A stretch of DNA of 8,046 bases from the NCBI GenBank assembly GCA_035264885.1, contig DATFPK010000062.1:1-8046 (forward strand), read 5' to 3'. This stretch comes from DATFPK01 sp035264885. Lineage in GTDB: Bacteria > Actinomycetota > Thermoleophilia > Solirubrobacterales > 70-9. Shown here one piece after another: positions 6,700 to 8,046 of the stretch. The first letter of the stretch is position 1. Every line of letters starts with the position of its first letter. The notes beneath the pieces were generated by a model, which worked only from the letters and a program-made list of their open reading frames with translations, was not told the origin of the DNA and made no database searches. A program made the translations under genes and the position numbers.

Positions 6700-7712
6700 G
6701 CCGTTCCCTCCCAGTCCACGATGCCGGCTCCCCAGGTGAAGCCGGCGCCGAAGGCGCACAGGAGCAGCTTCGAACCAGGCCGCAGCCGGCCCTCCGCCGC
6801 CGCCTCGGAGAGGGCGATGGGAATGCTCGCGGCGGACGTGTTGCCGTACTCGGCGATGCAGTCGATCACCCGGTCGCCGGGCAGGCCGAGCCGCTCGCCG
6901 ACGGCGCCGATGATCCGCGAGTTCGCCTGGTGATAGACGAACAGGTCGATCTCGTCGAGGGCTAGGCCCTCGTCGGAGAGCACCTCCATCGTCACGTCGC
7001 TCATCGCCGCGACGGCGGCCCGGAACGTCGCGCGGCCATCCATGCGGATCAAGCGCTCCTCGTTCGAGGCCTTGATCAGCTCGGCGCCCCGGGCATCCGA
7101 GCGCAGCGCGATCTGTCCGATCCCGCCTGGCCCGCCGGGGGCGAGCACTGCCGCGCCGGCGCCGTCGCCGAACAAACCGGCCGTGCGGCGGTCGTCGTAA
7201 TCGATCACCCGGCTGATGACCTCCGCGCCGACCACCAGTGCGGCGCGTGCGCTCCCGGCCTCGATCTGGGCCCGCGCAAGGGACAGGGCCGAGAGAAAGC
7301 CGGTGCAGGCGGCGCCGACGTCGATCGCCGCGGCGCCACTCGCCCCCACCCGCGCCGCGACCTGCGGCGCGGCGTTTGGCAGCAGCTCGTCGGGCGTGAA
7401 GGTCGCGACCAGCACGAAGTCGAGCTCGCTTGGATCCATCCGTGCGAGCTCGAGGGCGCGGACGCCCGCTCCCGCCGAGAGGTCGACCAGGGTCTCGCCG
7501 GAGACCCGGCGGCGGCGGCGGACGCCGGTGCGCGAGGCAATCCAATCTGAGTCGATCCCCAGGGGAGCGGCGATCTCATCGTTCTCGACCACCCGATCGG
7601 GGACGGCCGCCGCGATGGACGCAATGCCCGGTGAGTTGGTCGGCTGTCCGTTGGTGCGAGCGCCCGTTGCCCGGGCGACCAGGCCCTCTGGGTCGACCAG
7701 AGAGGCGTCCAC
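6696..7712 (-). CDS. fabH: Beta-ketoacyl-[acyl-carrier-protein] synthase III
   Basis: FabH starts fatty acid synthesis by condensing an acyl-CoA primer with malonyl-ACP. From the GTG at 7712 the protein has 338 residues, in the usual range. The KAS III triad is complete: Cys136 in GAACTGF, His261 in YHQAN and Asn291 in YGNTSAAS. SDWIASRTGVRRR (55-67), FGDGAGAAVL (181-190) and AFGAGFTWGAG (320-330) are further hallmarks. Leu111 occupies the position of E. coli Phe87, which lines the primer pocket. The GTG has AGGA at 7 nt and lies 19 nt after fabD. An alternative is the TTG at 7739, with GGAG at 7 nt and an 8-nt overlap with fabD, giving 347 residues. Family similarity starts only near residue 29, so homology cannot decide between them. 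The stop overlaps fabG in an ATGA. Confidence 0.95.
   Translation of the reverse strand: MDASLVDPEGLVARATGARTNGQPTNSPGIASIAAAVPDRVVENDEIAAPLGIDSDWIASRTGVRRRRRVSGETLVDLSAGAGVRALELARMDPSELDFVLVATFTPDELLPNAAPQVAARVGASGAAAIDVGAACTGFLSALSLARAQIEAGSARAALVVGAEVISRVIDYDDRRTAGLFGDGAGAAVLAPGGPGGIGQIALRSDARGAELIKASNEERLIRMDGRATFRAAVAAMSDVTMEVLSDEGLALDEIDLFVYHQANSRIIGAVGERLGLPGDRVIDCIAEYGNTSAASIPIALSEAAAEGRLRPGSKLLLCAFGAGFTWGAGIVDWEGTA
6706..6712 (-). promoter_or_regulatory. Ribosome binding site of fabG
   Basis: GGGAGGG on the minus strand lies 6 nt before the ATG at 6699, inside the last codons of fabH. It fixes the fabG start and excludes the long open frame upstream. Confidence 0.75.
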
Positions 7713-7731
7713 CTCGAAGTCCTGAGGGAGC

Positions 7732-8046
7732 TCAGGCAACGGCCCGCTCCCGCCTCGACAGCGTCTCGATCTCGACGCCGTCGATCGTCTTGCGGACGAG
7801 GCCGGCAAGGACCTTGCCCGGGCCGACGTCGAGAAAGCGCGTCACGCCCAGGTCGCGGAGCTTGCGGGTGAGCGCGGTCCACCGGATCGGGCTGGTCAGC
7901 GAGGCCGCGAGCGCCTCCCGTGGGTCCTCGCTGAAGAACTCCGCCGTCGTCGAGGAGAGGACCGGGGCGTCGGGGTCGCGGAGCTCGACCCCGTCGAGGG
8001 CAGCGCGGAACGGACCGACGCCGGACTCCATCGCCGGGGTGTGGAA
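7732..8046 (-). CDS. fabD: Malonyl-CoA:ACP transacylase, C-terminal part
   Basis: FabD moves malonate from CoA to ACP and so supplies FabH and FabF. The gene runs off the right edge; 104 C-terminal residues of a usual 300-310 are visible, and the nucleophilic serine (GxSxG) is outside. The visible part begins Phe-His-Thr-Pro-Ala-Met, where the His matches the second catalytic residue (His201 of E. coli FabD) in the typical SxxFHSPLM-like segment. RFLDVGPGKVLAGLVRKT (residues 70-87 of the visible part) matches the conserved C-terminal ExGPGxVLxGL motif of the family. Its place directly before fabH agrees with the standard actinobacterial and E. coli order. No promoter can be seen because the operon continues beyond the edge. 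Confidence 0.93.
   Translation of the reverse strand, partial: FHTPAMESGVGPFRAALDGVELRDPDAPVLSSTTAEFFSEDPREALAASLTSPIRWTALTRKLRDLGVTRFLDVGPGKVLAGLVRKTIDGVEIETLSRRERAVA

Noticed and set aside
6700..7545. Possible N-terminal extension of fabG through fabH (543-residue frame)
   Set aside because: The upstream part is Arg/Gly-rich shadow of fabH. The ATG at 6699 has a strong ribosome binding site and gives a normal FabG length.
1..8046. Mobile elements, CRISPR arrays, tRNA or rRNA genes, phage or defence modules, lipid-regulator operators
   Set aside because: No direct-repeat arrays, terminal inverted repeats, transposase motifs, RNA signatures or convincing palindromic operators were seen. The coding is almost continuous and of uniform composition.

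Overview
The window is a GC-rich stretch (by eye close to 70% G+C, with many GTG starts) dominated by one minus-strand operon for type II fatty acid synthesis. The features that point to an actinobacterium are an InhA-like enoyl-ACP reductase, a PccB/AccD-type acyl-CoA carboxylase beta chain and a discrete FAS II instead of a giant FAS I. A deep lineage such as Thermoleophilia (Solirubrobacterales or Gaiellales) is my best guess. That placement is inference; no rRNA or other marker is present.

Layout. From 2 to 1468 on the plus strand lies the 3' part of a gene for a major-facilitator-type membrane protein fused to two cyclic-nucleotide-binding domains; its 5' end is outside the window. It converges on the operon with only 4 nt between the two stop codons. 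From the right edge leftward on the minus strand come fabD (C-terminal third only), fabH, fabG, acpP, fabF, an acyl-CoA carboxylase carboxyltransferase (accD-like), a MaoC-fold dehydratase, and fabI at the 3' end. No gene-free stretch exceeds 40 nt, and I saw no RNA gene, mobile element, CRISPR array or convincing terminator.

How the genes work together. The carboxyltransferase makes malonyl-CoA (its biotin carboxylase and BCCP partners are not here). FabD loads malonate onto ACP, and FabH condenses malonyl-ACP with an acyl-CoA primer. FabG reduces the ketone, the MaoC protein is the only candidate dehydratase, FabI reduces the enoyl bond, and FabF runs further elongation. This puts into one operon functions that mycobacteria divide among the fabD-acpM-kasA-kasB-accD6, mabA-inhA and hadABC loci. 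Four of the seven junctions are 4-nt GTGA or ATGA overlaps, implying translational coupling, while acpP has its own spacer and a strong Shine-Dalgarno.

Nothing here looks like a wholly new system. The points worth checking are the MaoC dehydratase standing where fabZ would be expected, an alanine in FabI at the InhA Ser94 position, the residues at specificity positions of FabH and the carboxyltransferase, and the transporter with tandem cyclic-nucleotide sensor domains.
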